Shown in pieces: positions 14,565-23,354 of a stretch of 64,000 nucleotides of DNA; position 1 is the stretch's first letter, and each line of letters opens with the position of its first letter. Location: contig NZ_FOYL01000006.1 of assembly GCF_900115955.1 (NCBI RefSeq), positions 91,849 through 155,848 on the forward strand. The letters run 5' to 3'. The stretch comes from Lentzea waywayandensis. GTDB taxonomy: Bacteria > Actinomycetota > Actinomycetes > Mycobacteriales > Pseudonocardiaceae. Below the pieces are notes generated by a model. The model did no database searches and was not told the origin of the DNA. It saw only the letters and a program-made list of their open reading frames with translations. The position numbers were made by a program, and so were the translations under genes.

Positions 14565-15215
14565 ATGCGTCTCATGGCGATCGCCGGTGTCACCGTTCTG
14601 ATGGTGGCCGGCGTCCAGCCCGCGGCCCAGGCCGGACCGGTGGGCAGCGGCTGGACCGAGCACAGTCCCGCGTGGAACCTGCAGATCCAGAGCAAGGGCG
14701 TGATCACGTCCTACCCGAGCAGCACCACCAGCGCGTCCGGGCCCGGCGGCTCCTACGCCCGCTCGGGCGGGGTGCAGACCTTCAAGCTGGTCAACAACGG
14801 CTCCAACCGGGTCGAGGCGCGGATCCAGGACAACTACCGGACCGGGCAGCGGCAGTTCGAGGGTGAGCTCAAGGTCACCGCGGGCACGGACGACGAGAGC
14901 GCCATGCAGATCTTCGGCAACGACGGCGACGGCGCCACCACGTTGATGATCAGGTCGTTCTCCCGTGGCGGCGGCACCCTGCGCGGGGGCGGCAAGGACC
15001 TGGTCAGCGGCATCAACGGCAAGTGGGTGCGGATCAACGTCACCCACAACGCCACCGCGGCCGGCGGCAGCTACTCGATCTACATCAACGGCAAGCAGGT
15101 GCACACGGCCAACGGCCCCAAGGGCGACCACTACTTCAAGTACGGCGTGTACGGCACGTTGAAGACGGCGAGCGCCGAGCACCAGTGGCGCAACGTGCAC
15201 TTCTACCGGAAGTAG
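14565..15215 (+). CDS. Secreted jelly-roll protein (polysaccharide-lyase/lectin-like fold)
   Basis: The 216-residue protein has a signal peptide (MRLMAIAGVTVLMVAGVQPA, cleavage near AQA-GP). The mature part alternates strands as in concanavalin-like jelly rolls: FEGELKVTAGTDDESAMQIF, WVRINVTHNAT, YSIYINGKQVHT and a final HYFKYGVYGTL. This layout resembles alginate-lyase-like (PL7) or LamG-type domains that bind or cut polysaccharide. Catalytic residues of a lyase cannot be assigned by eye, so a binding role is equally possible. The start is clear: AAGGAG 7 bases before the ATG. It lies just upstream of the NYN nuclease gene, probably by chance. Confidence 0.65.
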   Translation: MRLMAIAGVTVLMVAGVQPAAQAGPVGSGWTEHSPAWNLQIQSKGVITSYPSSTTSASGPGGSYARSGGVQTFKLVNNGSNRVEARIQDNYRTGQRQFEGELKVTAGTDDESAMQIFGNDGDGATTLMIRSFSRGGGTLRGGGKDLVSGINGKWVRINVTHNATAAGGSYSIYINGKQVHTANGPKGDHYFKYGVYGTLKTASAEHQWRNVHFYRK

Positions 15216-15227
15216 TAATCTCGTCCG

Positions 15228-16070
15228 GTGGGTGAGACCGACCGGATCGGAGTGTTCTACGACGGCACGTGGTTCGCCTACCTGAGCGATTTCTACGCCA
15301 CCGCGCACCCCAGGGGCGCGCGCATCTCTCTCGACGGCCTGCACGACGCGTTGCGCTGGTACGTCCACACGGAGACTGGTCGTCCGCTGGACGAGTGCGT
15401 GGTCGCGGAGGCGCATTACGTTCGCGGTCGAATCGACACTCCCGCCGAATCCTTCGACCGGGCGCTGGCCGCCGCCGGCATCACGCGGCACGACCTGCCG
15501 CTGCACAACGGCAAGGAGAAGGGCGTCGACGTCCTGCTCGCGCTGGAGGCGTGGGACCGGGCGACGACGGTGCCGTTGCAGTGGGTCGTGCTGCTCACCG
15601 GCGACTCGGACTTCGCTCCGCTCGTGGAGAGGCTGACGGCGCGGGGTGTGCACGTGATCGTGCCGGTGGTGGACATCCGGACGGTGCAGGCGCCGCCCGC
15701 CTGGACTCCGCGCACCGCCGCGCCGTTGCGGGCCGCCGCGCCGTTCACACCGGGGTTCGACGCGCTGTTCGCGCCCGGTGACCAGGCCGACTACCCGCTG
15801 CGGCGCGCCTTCGTGCGGTCGTCGCAGGTGGTGGCGTCGCCGGTGGGAGCGCCGCGCGGACGTCGCAAGGGCACGGTGGCCAGCTGGAAGACCGGGCAGG
15901 CGCACGGGTTCATCACCGACACGCGCGGCGGGTCGTGGTTCGTGTCGCGCGACGAGCTGCCGTCGGGGCTGACCCTGCTGCTGGCGGGTACGACGGTGTC
16001 GTTCACCGGGTCGCCCTCGCCGTTGCCCGGCCGCAAGTACCCGAGGGCGCAGGCCGTCCGGCCGGAATGA
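15228..16070 (+). CDS. NYN-domain (PIN-like) ribonuclease with C-terminal cold-shock-like OB domain
   Basis: The N-terminal NYN/LabA-type nuclease (about residues 5-155) shows the acidic metal-binding residues Asp12 (VFYDGTW), Asp101 (GKEKGVDVLLALEA) and Asp126/Asp128 (LLTGDSDFAPL). Such domains are RNases of the PIN-like superfamily. After a linker, residues 213-277 read KGTVASWKTGQAHGFITD and WFVSRDELPSG, a cold-shock-like OB fold with a degenerate RNP1. Together they suggest a cytoplasmic RNA-binding RNase. It starts at a GTG; the previous stop is 12 bases away. A 14-base palindrome overlaps its last codons and belongs to the next transcription unit. The substrate RNA is unknown. Confidence 0.85.
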   Translation: MGETDRIGVFYDGTWFAYLSDFYATAHPRGARISLDGLHDALRWYVHTETGRPLDECVVAEAHYVRGRIDTPAESFDRALAAAGITRHDLPLHNGKEKGVDVLLALEAWDRATTVPLQWVVLLTGDSDFAPLVERLTARGVHVIVPVVDIRTVQAPPAWTPRTAAPLRAAAPFTPGFDALFAPGDQADYPLRRAFVRSSQVVASPVGAPRGRRKGTVASWKTGQAHGFITDTRGGSWFVSRDELPSGLTLLLAGTTVSFTGSPSPLPGRKYPRAQAVRPE

Positions 16071-16080
16071 CAATTGTCAT
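16067..16080. promoter_or_regulatory. Perfect 14-base palindrome upstream of the ABC-2/two-component operon
   Basis: ATGACAATTGTCAT is fully self-complementary and is AT-rich in a GC-rich setting. It lies 60 bases before the start of the exporter operon and overlaps the end of the NYN gene. Its position makes it a candidate binding site for the response regulator encoded at the operon's end. Confidence 0.45.
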
Positions 16081-16140
16081 CCTGACCTCGTGACGCTGCC
16101 TCACTACTGGTGAAAGCCCGCTCCGACCAGGCTTGACGCC

Positions 16141-17031
16141 ATGGAAACGGTGCTCGAGGTACGGGGAGCGCGGCACGACTACGGTGCCACGCGAGCGTTG
16201 GACGGTGTCGATCTCGACGTCGGCGCGGGGGAGTGCGTGGCGTTGCTCGGGCCGAACGGCGCGGGCAAGACGACGCTGGTCAACCAGGTGATCGGACTGC
16301 TGCCCGCCAAGGCCGGCTCGGTGCGCGTGCGCGGTGGTGATCCGCGGGTCGCGGCGACTCGGCGGCATCTCGGGGTGGTGCAGCAGTCGCTCGGGTTCCC
16401 GACCACGCTGAAGGTGTCCGAGCTGGTCACGGGGGCCGCGGTGCGGGCGGGCAGGCCTCGCGCGGCCGCCGGCCCGGTGATGGCCGAGCTCGACCTGACC
16501 GACCTGGCCGGGCGGCGGGCGGCCAAGCTGTCGGGCGGTCAGAAGCAACGGCTCCAGCTGGCCATGGCGCTGGTCGGTGACCCGTTGCTGCTGGTGCTGG
16601 ACGAACCGACGGCAGGCCTGGACGTGCCCGCCCGCAAGCGGTTCTGGCAGATCCTGGCCGAACGGCGTGAGCGCGGGACCGGCGTGCTGCTCACCACGCA
16701 CATCATCGAGGAGTCCTCGGCCGTCGCCGACCGCGTCGTCGTGCTCGACCGCGGCCGCGTGCTCGCCGAGGGCACGCCGGACGAACTGGTCGCGCGGCTG
16801 CCCGACCGCACGGTCATCGCCCGAACGGCGCTCGGCTTGGAGCGCCTCCAAGCGCTGCCCGGTGTCGTGTCGCTGCGCAACGACGGCGAGCACGTCCGCC
16901 TCGGCACGCGCTCGCCGGAAGCGTTGCTGCGGGTGCTGCTCGCGGAGGACCCCGGCCTGACCGGCCTGCGGGTCGAGGGTGCCGGGCTGGAAGAGGCAGT
17001 GGCCGGTCTGATCGAAAGGGGTGCGGCGTGA
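16141..17031 (+). CDS. ABC-2 type exporter, ATP-binding protein
   Basis: The cytoplasmic ATPase subunit of an ABC-2 (drug, lipid or antibiotic) exporter, 296 residues. Walker A GPNGAGKTT at about 38-46, Q-loop VQQSLGF, signature LSGGQKQR (about 130), Walker B LLLVLDEP with the catalytic Glu, D-loop and switch His (LLTTHIIEE) are all present. The C-terminal tail (about 220-296) is the short extra domain seen in DrrA-like and CcmA-like exporter ATPases. It overlaps the permease gene by 4 bases and is followed by a kinase and a regulator, a common arrangement for self-regulated resistance or envelope-stress exporters. Confidence 0.93.
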   Translation: METVLEVRGARHDYGATRALDGVDLDVGAGECVALLGPNGAGKTTLVNQVIGLLPAKAGSVRVRGGDPRVAATRRHLGVVQQSLGFPTTLKVSELVTGAAVRAGRPRAAAGPVMAELDLTDLAGRRAAKLSGGQKQRLQLAMALVGDPLLLVLDEPTAGLDVPARKRFWQILAERRERGTGVLLTTHIIEESSAVADRVVVLDRGRVLAEGTPDELVARLPDRTVIARTALGLERLQALPGVVSLRNDGEHVRLGTRSPEALLRVLLAEDPGLTGLRVEGAGLEEAVAGLIERGAA

Positions 17032-17773
17032 CCGTGCACATTTCTGGGAAGGTTTTCGGTGTCGAGCTCGCGGACGAGCTGAGGGGTATCGTCCGCGAAC
17101 CCACCGCGCTGTTCTTCTCCATCGTCATGCCGGTGGCGTTCTTCGCGCTCTTCGTGTCCCTGTTCGGGAAGTTCAGCGACGGCGGGCTGTCCTCGGGCAC
17201 CACGATGATCGCCACGTTCGGCGCGTTCGGCGTGATCTCGGTCGTGCTGATGAACCCCGGCATCGGCGTCGCGGCCGACCGGGAACGCGGCTGGCTGCGG
17301 GCGAAGCAGGTGTCCGCGGTGCCGATCGGCGTGACGCTGGCGGCGAAGGTGGTGGCAGCACTGCCTTACGCGGCAGGGGTGCTGATCGCGATGACGGCGA
17401 CGGCGGCCGTGACGGGTGCGTTGAACGCGCCTTTGCCCGCGCTGCTGCGGGTTCTGGGTGTGCTGGTGGTCGGCGCGCTGCCGTTCGCGTTGCTGAGTCT
17501 CGCGGTCGGGTTCCAGGTCGGCGCGGGTGCCGCGGCCGCCGTGCTCAACGCGATCCTCATCCCGTCCGCCGTCGTGTCCGGACAGTGGATGCCGCTCGAC
17601 ATGATGCCCGCGTTCTTCCGTGACGTGGCACAGTTCCTGCCGACCTACCACCTGTCGGAGCTCGCTCGCGCGCAGCTCACCGGCGGGCCCGTGCTGACGC
17701 ATGTGCTGGTGTTGCTGGGCACGGCGATCGTGGCTGCGGCGCTCGCGGCCGTGTCGTATCGTCATGCGCGGTC

Positions 17774-17777
<4 letters not shown>
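17028..17777 (+). CDS. ABC-2 type exporter, permease
   Basis: The membrane subunit of the exporter, 249 residues with six predicted TM helices (first at about 28-45, ALFFSIVMPVAFFALFVSLF; last near 220-238). The segment GQWMPLDMMPAFFRDVAQFLPTYH before the last helix is typical of ABC-2 permeases. It starts inside the ATPase stop (GTGA) and overlaps the kinase start by 4 bases, so all four genes are translationally coupled. Substrate unknown; lipids or antibiotics are the usual cargo. Confidence 0.9.
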
Positions 17778-18834
<1,057 letters not shown>

Positions 18835-18838
<4 letters not shown>

Positions 18839-19437
18839 TCAGGGTCGTGCTGGCGGAGGACCAGGCGATGGTGCGCGGCGCGTTCGCGCAGCTGCTCGAC
18901 CTCCAGCCCGACGTCACCGTCGTCGCGACCGCGGGGGACGGCGACGAAGCCCTTGCGGCCGTGGCGGAACACCGGCCGGACGTGCTGCTGACCGACATCG
19001 AGATGCCGGGCCGCACGGGGCTGGACGTCGCACGCGAACTGAACGAGCGCGGCGATCCGACGCGCGTCCTGCTCATCACGACGTTCGCCCGCAGCGGGTA
19101 CCTGAGGCGCGCGATGGACGCCGGCGTCGCGGGGTACGTGCTGAAGGACGCGCCGATCGCCGATCTGGTCTCGGCGCTGCGTCGCGTCCACGCCGGCGAA
19201 CGCGTCGTCGCCGCCGAACTCGCAATGGCCGCGTGGGACAGCGCCGATCCGTTGACACCGCGCGAACGCGAGCTGCTGCAGGAGGTCACGACCGGCGCGA
19301 GCAACGCCGACATCGCGGCCAGGCTCAACCTCGCCGAGGGCACGGTCCGCAACTACCTGTCGACCGCGATGGCGAAACTGGGCGCGCGCAACCGTTCCGA
19401 GGCGGCGAACACCGCCCGCGAACGCGGCTGGCTCTAG
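18835..19437 (+). CDS. DesR-like response regulator
   Basis: A 200-residue NarL-type regulator: VLAEDQ acidic pocket, Asp54 (LLTDIEMPGRTG), switch Thr (LITTF) and Lys (GYVLKDAPI), and a C-terminal LuxR HTH (LTPRERELLQEVTTGASNAD; EGTVRNYLSTAMAKL). It starts within the kinase stop codon. The likely target is its own operon through the palindrome at 16067-16080. The stop at 19437 overlaps the convergent repair gene by 4 bases. Confidence 0.93.
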
Positions 19438-20099
19438 TTCTTGCGCTTGACCATCTCGTTGATCCAGATCGGGGCGAACGGTGACGTGCAGCCCGGCGGC
19501 GTCGGGTAGTCCTTGAGGACCTCCAGGCGTTCGCCGATCTCGATCGCACGGGCGCGCAGCGCCGGGTGCTCGATGCCGATCTGCGCCAGGCAGTGGTTCA
19601 TCGCCCACTGCAACCGTTCCGGGGCGTCCTTCATGTCCTTCTCGACGACGTCGAGCAGACCGTCGAGGTCCAGGCCCTCCGGCTGCTTCGCCACGCGGTC
19701 GACGGTCAGCGCCCAGCCCGCGCTCGCGACCACCGGGTCCGGGTCGTCGAACCACAGCACGCGCAGTTCTTCGGTGTGCGGGCCCTTCTTCACGACGTAG
19801 TTCACGAGCCAGTCGTGCACCTTGGGGCGCTTGGCCTCGCGCAGCATGGTGTCGAGCTGGTCGCGGGAGAACGCCTTGGGGCGGCAGATCAGCAGTGCCA
19901 GCAGCCGGGCCGCGGTGTCGCCCGTCGCCCACAGTTCGAGCGAGAGGTCCTGCTGGGTCTTGAGGCGCTTCGCGATCGCACGGAGCTTGCCGAGGTTCAC
20001 GCCGTGGTCGTCGCCGTGCTTCTCGTTGACCGCACGTGCTTTCGGGTCGTCGAGCGCGGCCAGTTCGGCCATCAGTTCCGCCACCGTGTCGTTTGCCAC
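19434..20099 (-). CDS. DNA alkylation repair protein, AlkD-like HEAT-repeat family
   Basis: This 221-residue protein resembles the AlkC/AlkD glycosylases that excise alkylated bases with a HEAT-repeat superhelix. Typical blocks are VNLGKLRAIAKRLKT, LELWATGDTAARLLALLICRP and the paired W-D region WFDDPDPVVASAGWALTVDR. In AlkD an aromatic and acidic groove does the work; I see the WFDDPD motif but cannot confirm every catalytic residue. Many actinobacterial homologues are annotated only as HEAT-repeat proteins. The start is GTG 20099 with GGGAGG 7 bases upstream. No operon partner. Confidence 0.75.
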   Translation of the reverse strand: MANDTVAELMAELAALDDPKARAVNEKHGDDHGVNLGKLRAIAKRLKTQQDLSLELWATGDTAARLLALLICRPKAFSRDQLDTMLREAKRPKVHDWLVNYVVKKGPHTEELRVLWFDDPDPVVASAGWALTVDRVAKQPEGLDLDGLLDVVEKDMKDAPERLQWAMNHCLAQIGIEHPALRARAIEIGERLEVLKDYPTPPGCTSPFAPIWINEMVKRKN

Positions 20100-20159
20100 C
20101 GCTTGACCTCCCGCTCGCCACCGACGCCCGACAGCCTACGAGCCGGAACGCCGGAAGGC

Positions 20160-20189
20160 GGGTTGTGCCTCCGGCAAGAGGCACAACCC
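20160..20189 (-). terminator. Terminator after the ricin-type lectin gene
   Basis: A perfect 12-bp stem (GGGTTGTGCCTC at 20160-20171 with GAGGCACAACCC at 20178-20189) and a 6-base loop, 15 bases beyond the stop of the lectin gene on the minus strand. It also insulates the repair gene that starts at 20099. Confidence 0.8.
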
Positions 20190-20203
20190 ACGTGAGGGGG
20201 CGA

Positions 20204-20725
20204 TCAGCCGATGGTGAACTCCTGGGCGCGGTGGGTGACGCACGTGTTCTGGTGCAGCTTCGACTTGTTGTTGAAGTTGCGGCCGGCGATGTCCAGGCAC
20301 AGGCCGCTGTGACGCGCCCGGAACTTCATCGTGCCGGACGCGGTGTACTCGACCAGGAACTGCTGGTTCCACTTGGTGGCGCTGCAGGTGTACTGGGTCG
20401 CGTCCGCGGTCGGGTCCTGGCTGGAGTCCCAGATGTCGATGCACTTGCCGCTGTGCGCGGCCTTGATGCGCACAGCGCCGCTGCCGTCGCCGACCTGCTC
20501 CAGCGTCCACTGCTGGTGGGTCTTCGTCGCGTCGCAGGTGTACTGGGCGATCGCGGCCTTGTTGGAACCGCTGCCGTCGGCGACGTCGAGGCACTTGGCG
20601 GAGTTGGAGTTGCGGAGCAGGTCGTAGGTGACGGCGGCGGACGAGGTGCCCGTGCCGGCGAGAGCCACCGCGGCGGCCGTCAGTGCGATCGCGGCGCTCA
20701 TGCGGCGAAGAAACGTCCTGGACAT
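20204..20725 (-). CDS. Secreted ricin B-type lectin (beta-trefoil)
   Basis: This 173-residue extracellular carbohydrate-binding protein has a twin-arginine-like or Sec signal peptide (MSRTFLRRMSAAIALTAAAV; cleavage near SSA-AV). The mature part is one beta-trefoil with three ricin repeats: SAKCLDVADGSGSNKAAIAQ, GKCIDIWDSS and GLCLDIAGRN. Each has a Cys pair and a degenerate Q-x-W (THQQWTLE, WNQQFLVE). There is no attached catalytic domain, so it is a free lectin. I chose the internal ATG at 20725 because GGAGG precedes it and it gives a signal peptide. It is divergent from the SARP gene, and the spacer holds a direct repeat (20800-20817). Confidence 0.88.
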   Translation of the reverse strand: MSRTFLRRMSAAIALTAAAVALAGTGTSSAAVTYDLLRNSNSAKCLDVADGSGSNKAAIAQYTCDATKTHQQWTLEQVGDGSGAVRIKAAHSGKCIDIWDSSQDPTADATQYTCSATKWNQQFLVEYTASGTMKFRARHSGLCLDIAGRNFNNKSKLHQNTCVTHRAQEFTIG

Positions 20726-20799
20726 CGTGTCCTCCGAAGGTCTGCTGACGATCGGATCCCTGCGACCGATCTGTCGGGAATGACACTGGACGTCCGGTG

Positions 20800-20817
20800 T
20801 TCGGCAGATCTTCGGCA
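20800..20817. promoter_or_regulatory. Direct repeat of TTCGGCA with 11-base period between lectin and SARP genes
   Basis: TTCGGCA occurs at 20800-20806 and again at 20811-20817, an 11-base start-to-start period. SARP regulators are known to bind heptamer direct repeats with 11-base spacing near the -35 region. The SARP gene begins 58 bases downstream, so this is a candidate autoregulatory site, or a site for regulating the divergent lectin. Confidence 0.4.
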
Positions 20818-20874
20818 ACTATGTGATCGGCTGCTCAGCGGCCGTTCTCGTGCTCCTGAAGGGGAGTGTGGCTC

Positions 20875-22557
20875 GTGAAGTTCGGACTGCTCGGCGATGT
20901 CGAGGTCCGTGTGGACGGAAGGGTCGTGGACATCGGTCACTCCCGGCAGCGATGCGTGCTGGCGGTGTTGCTGGTGGAGGCGAACCGGCTGGTGCCCGTC
21001 GACGTGCTCGTGGATCGCGTGTGGGGTGAGAGCGTGCCGCACCGGGCGCGCAACGCGGTCGCCGGTTACGTGTCGCGGCTTCGGCAGGTGCTCCCCGACG
21101 AGGTGCGGATCGTCGGGCGGCAGGGCGGGTACGTGCTGACCGCCGACCCGATGTCGGTGGACCTGCACCGGTTCCACGCCCTCGTGGAACGGGCACGGGC
21201 CCAGCCGGGCGAAGCCGTTGCGCTGCTTGATGAAGCGCTCGGGCTGTGGCGCGGCGAGCCGTTCTCCACTGTGGACACACCGTGGCTCGCCGGGGTGCGG
21301 ACGGCGCTGGAGGCACGGCGGTTCGCGGCGTTGCTCGACCGCAACGACCTGGTGCTGCGCCAGGGACGGCACGCCGAGCTGCTGGCCGAGCTGGATGCGA
21401 CGGCGGCGGCGTTCCCGCTCGACGAAAGGCTGGCGGGGCAGGTGATGCTGGCGCTGTACCGGTGCGGGCGGCAGGCCGACGCGTTGCTGCGCTACGAGCA
21501 GGTCCGGCTGCGGCTGGCCGACGAGCTCGGCGCCGATCCCGGGCCCGATCTGCGGTCGCTGCACAAGAAGATCCTCACCGCGGACCTGGCGCTGCCGGTC
21601 ACCGCGCCCCGGCAGTTGCCCGCGCCGCCGAGGTCGTTCACCGGCCGGGGTCGCGAACTCGCCGCCCTCGACGCCGCTCTGACCCGTGGGCATCCGATCG
21701 TGGCGTTGACCGGCACGGCAGGAGTGGGCAAGACGGCACTGGCGCTGCACTGGGCGCATCGGGTCGCGGACCGGTTCCCGGACGGACAGCTGTACGTCAA
21801 CCTGCGCGGGTTCGGGCCGGGCGAGCCGATGGCGTTGCCCGACTTGGTCGCCGGCAAGCGCATGCTGATCCTGTTGGACAACGCGCGGGACGCGGACCAG
21901 GTGCGGCCGCTGCTGTCCCGTTTCGCTGGATGCCTGGTGCTGGTCACCAGCCGCGATCGGCTGACCGGCCTGGTCGCCGTGGACGGCGCGCATCCCGTCG
22001 CGCTGGATCTGCTGTCCACAGAGGACTCACACGACCTGCTCGCGGATCGTCTCGGCCGGCTCGCCGAGTCCGAAGCCGCGGCCGAGATCGTCAGGCGCTG
22101 CGCCGGTCTGCCGCTCGCGCTGACAGTCGTGGCCGCTCGCATCGCCTGCACCGGGTTTCCGCTGACCGAGATCGCCGCCGAACTGCGCGGCGGGCTCGAC
22201 GCGTTCGACGGCGGCGACTCGGCCACGGACCTCCGCGCGGTGTTCTCCTGGTCCTACCACGCGCTGGGCCCAGAGGCGGCGCGCCTGTTCCGCCTGCTGG
22301 GGCTGCACTCCGGCCAGGACATCTCCGCGGAGACCGCCGCGACTCTCTCCGGAACGCCGCAGGTCCGGCCGTTGCTGGCGGAACTGACGCGGGTGAACCT
22401 GCTCGCCGAACTCCGCCCCGGCCGGTACTTCCTGCACGGCCTGCTCCGCGCCTACGCCGCCGAACTGGCCCTGGACTGGTTCACCGCCGAGCACCTCGAC
22501 GTCCAGCTCTGCTCACCGAGGACTCAGTCGCTCAGCGCCGCCACCACCGGGCACTGA
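20875..22557 (+). CDS. SARP-type regulator with NB-ARC ATPase domain, short C-terminus
   Basis: An AfsR-like regulator of 560 residues. The N-terminal winged helix (MKFGLLGDVEVRVDG ... VAGYVSRLRQVL) is an OmpR-type SARP DNA-binding domain, followed by the BTAD helical domain (about 90-235; DLHRFHALVERARAQ). An NB-ARC ATPase follows with Walker A GTAGVGKT near 280, LILLDN (Walker B), LVTSRDRL and GLPLAL. A winged helix then ends at LHGLLRAYAAELALDWF, where AfsR proteins normally continue into several hundred residues of TPRs; here the protein stops after about 30 more. I chose GTG 20875 (GGGGAG at 20861-20866). The 3' end overlaps the convergent MerR gene by 34 bases. Such regulators activate secondary metabolism; the target is unknown. 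Confidence 0.88.
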   Translation: MKFGLLGDVEVRVDGRVVDIGHSRQRCVLAVLLVEANRLVPVDVLVDRVWGESVPHRARNAVAGYVSRLRQVLPDEVRIVGRQGGYVLTADPMSVDLHRFHALVERARAQPGEAVALLDEALGLWRGEPFSTVDTPWLAGVRTALEARRFAALLDRNDLVLRQGRHAELLAELDATAAAFPLDERLAGQVMLALYRCGRQADALLRYEQVRLRLADELGADPGPDLRSLHKKILTADLALPVTAPRQLPAPPRSFTGRGRELAALDAALTRGHPIVALTGTAGVGKTALALHWAHRVADRFPDGQLYVNLRGFGPGEPMALPDLVAGKRMLILLDNARDADQVRPLLSRFAGCLVLVTSRDRLTGLVAVDGAHPVALDLLSTEDSHDLLADRLGRLAESEAAAEIVRRCAGLPLALTVVAARIACTGFPLTEIAAELRGGLDAFDGGDSATDLRAVFSWSYHALGPEAARLFRLLGLHSGQDISAETAATLSGTPQVRPLLAELTRVNLLAELRPGRYFLHGLLRAYAAELALDWFTAEHLDVQLCSPRTQSLSAATTGH

Positions 22558-22889
22558 GCCTGGACGCCGTTCTCGGCGACGTCCAGCAACGCCAGGCGCA
22601 CCCGGTCCAGGTCGCGCATCCGCTGTTCGATCTCGGCGACCTTGCCGGTGATCACGTCACCGACGTCGGGTGTCGTGGAGGCGGTGAGGATCTGCTCGAC
22701 CTCGGTGAGCGTGAAGCCGAGCCGTGCCGCGCGGCGGATGAACTTCAACCGCTTCAACGCTTCCCGGTCGTAGTGGCGGTAGCCGCCGTGGGTGCGGGCG
22801 GTGGGCACGACGAGGCCGCGTCGCTCGTAGAACCGCACGGTGCTGATGCCCACCCCGGCGGCGCGGGCCAGTTCGGATATGCGCACCAC
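22524..22889 (-). CDS. MerR-family regulator (autoregulated with a membrane protein)
   Basis: A 121-residue MerR-type dimeric activator/repressor: HTH ISELARAAGVGISTVRFYER, wing GGYRHYDREAL, then the long dimerisation helix. The short C-terminal end carries one cysteine (QAQCPVVAAL). Metal-sensing MerR proteins usually carry two or more, so the ligand is uncertain. It is the second gene of a two-gene operon with the membrane protein at 22896-23255, with 6 bases between them. The operon promoter has MerR geometry (see 23264-23294). The 3' end overlaps the SARP gene. Confidence 0.9.
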   Translation of the reverse strand: MVRISELARAAGVGISTVRFYERRGLVVPTARTHGGYRHYDREALKRLKFIRRAARLGFTLTEVEQILTASTTPDVGDVITGKVAEIEQRMRDLDRVRLALLDVAENGVQAQCPVVAALSD

Positions 22890-22895
22890 CGGACG

Positions 22896-23255
22896 CTACC
22901 TCCGGACCAGCGCGCGCAGCTGCGCCGCGCCCCAGAACAGCTCGAGCACCAGGAACCCCGCCAGCGCCGGGGTGTGCCCGTTCCACAACGCCCAGGCGAA
23001 CCAGAGGCTGAACAGAGCGCGCCCTGCGGTGTCGGCGGCGATCAGCAACGGTTCGGGGCGCAGCCAGCGGACGATCGACCACATCACCACGACCGTGCCG
23101 AACAGCGTGGAGAACAGGAGCGTCTCCTTGGTGTGAGGCGTGCCGAGCAGCTCCAGCACCAGTGCGCCGGTCCAGGGCGTGACGAACGCGATGCTCGCCA
23201 CGAGGTCGTACAGCGCGCCGGCTTTGCCCCAGCGGGCCACGTGTTCTCGCGTCAT
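22896..23255 (-). CDS. Small four-TM membrane protein in a MerR operon
   Basis: A 119-residue integral membrane protein with four TM helices (about 12-36, 46-62, 72-92 and 98-112); the start MTREHVARWGKAGAL and the size suggest a DoxX-like or related small membrane family, not recognised precisely. I chose the ATG at 23255. An in-frame ATG at 23267 would lie inside the proposed -10 hexamer, while 23255 sits where a leaderless transcript would begin. It is followed after 6 bases by the MerR gene, so it is probably the regulator's target; a role in membrane stress or export is a guess. Confidence 0.7.
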   Translation of the reverse strand: MTREHVARWGKAGALYDLVASIAFVTPWTGALVLELLGTPHTKETLLFSTLFGTVVVMWSIVRWLRPEPLLIAADTAGRALFSLWFAWALWNGHTPALAGFLVLELFWGAAQLRALVRR

Positions 23256-23263
23256 GCCGCTCA

Positions 23264-23294
23264 CCATGAGCCCTGCACCGTGGTGCAAGGTCAA
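23264..23294 (-). promoter_or_regulatory. MerR-type promoter and operator (19-base spacer)
   Basis: On the minus strand TTGACC (23294-23289) and TCATGG (23269-23264) are separated by exactly 19 bases, the over-long spacing typical of MerR-activated promoters. The spacer carries a centred inverted repeat, TGCACC and GGTGCA with 2 bases between (23274-23287). The ATG of the membrane protein follows 8 bases after the -10. Confidence 0.65.
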
Positions 23295-23354
23295 GCCCGC
23301 GTCCGCCACCACTAACGTTGGCCGGGCGAGTGATCGTCGAACCGAAGGAGTCGC

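Noticed and set aside
23256..23267. ATG at 23267 as start of the small membrane protein in the MerR operon
   Set aside because: It lies inside the proposed -10 hexamer; the ATG at 23255 fits a leaderless transcript and removes four residues only.
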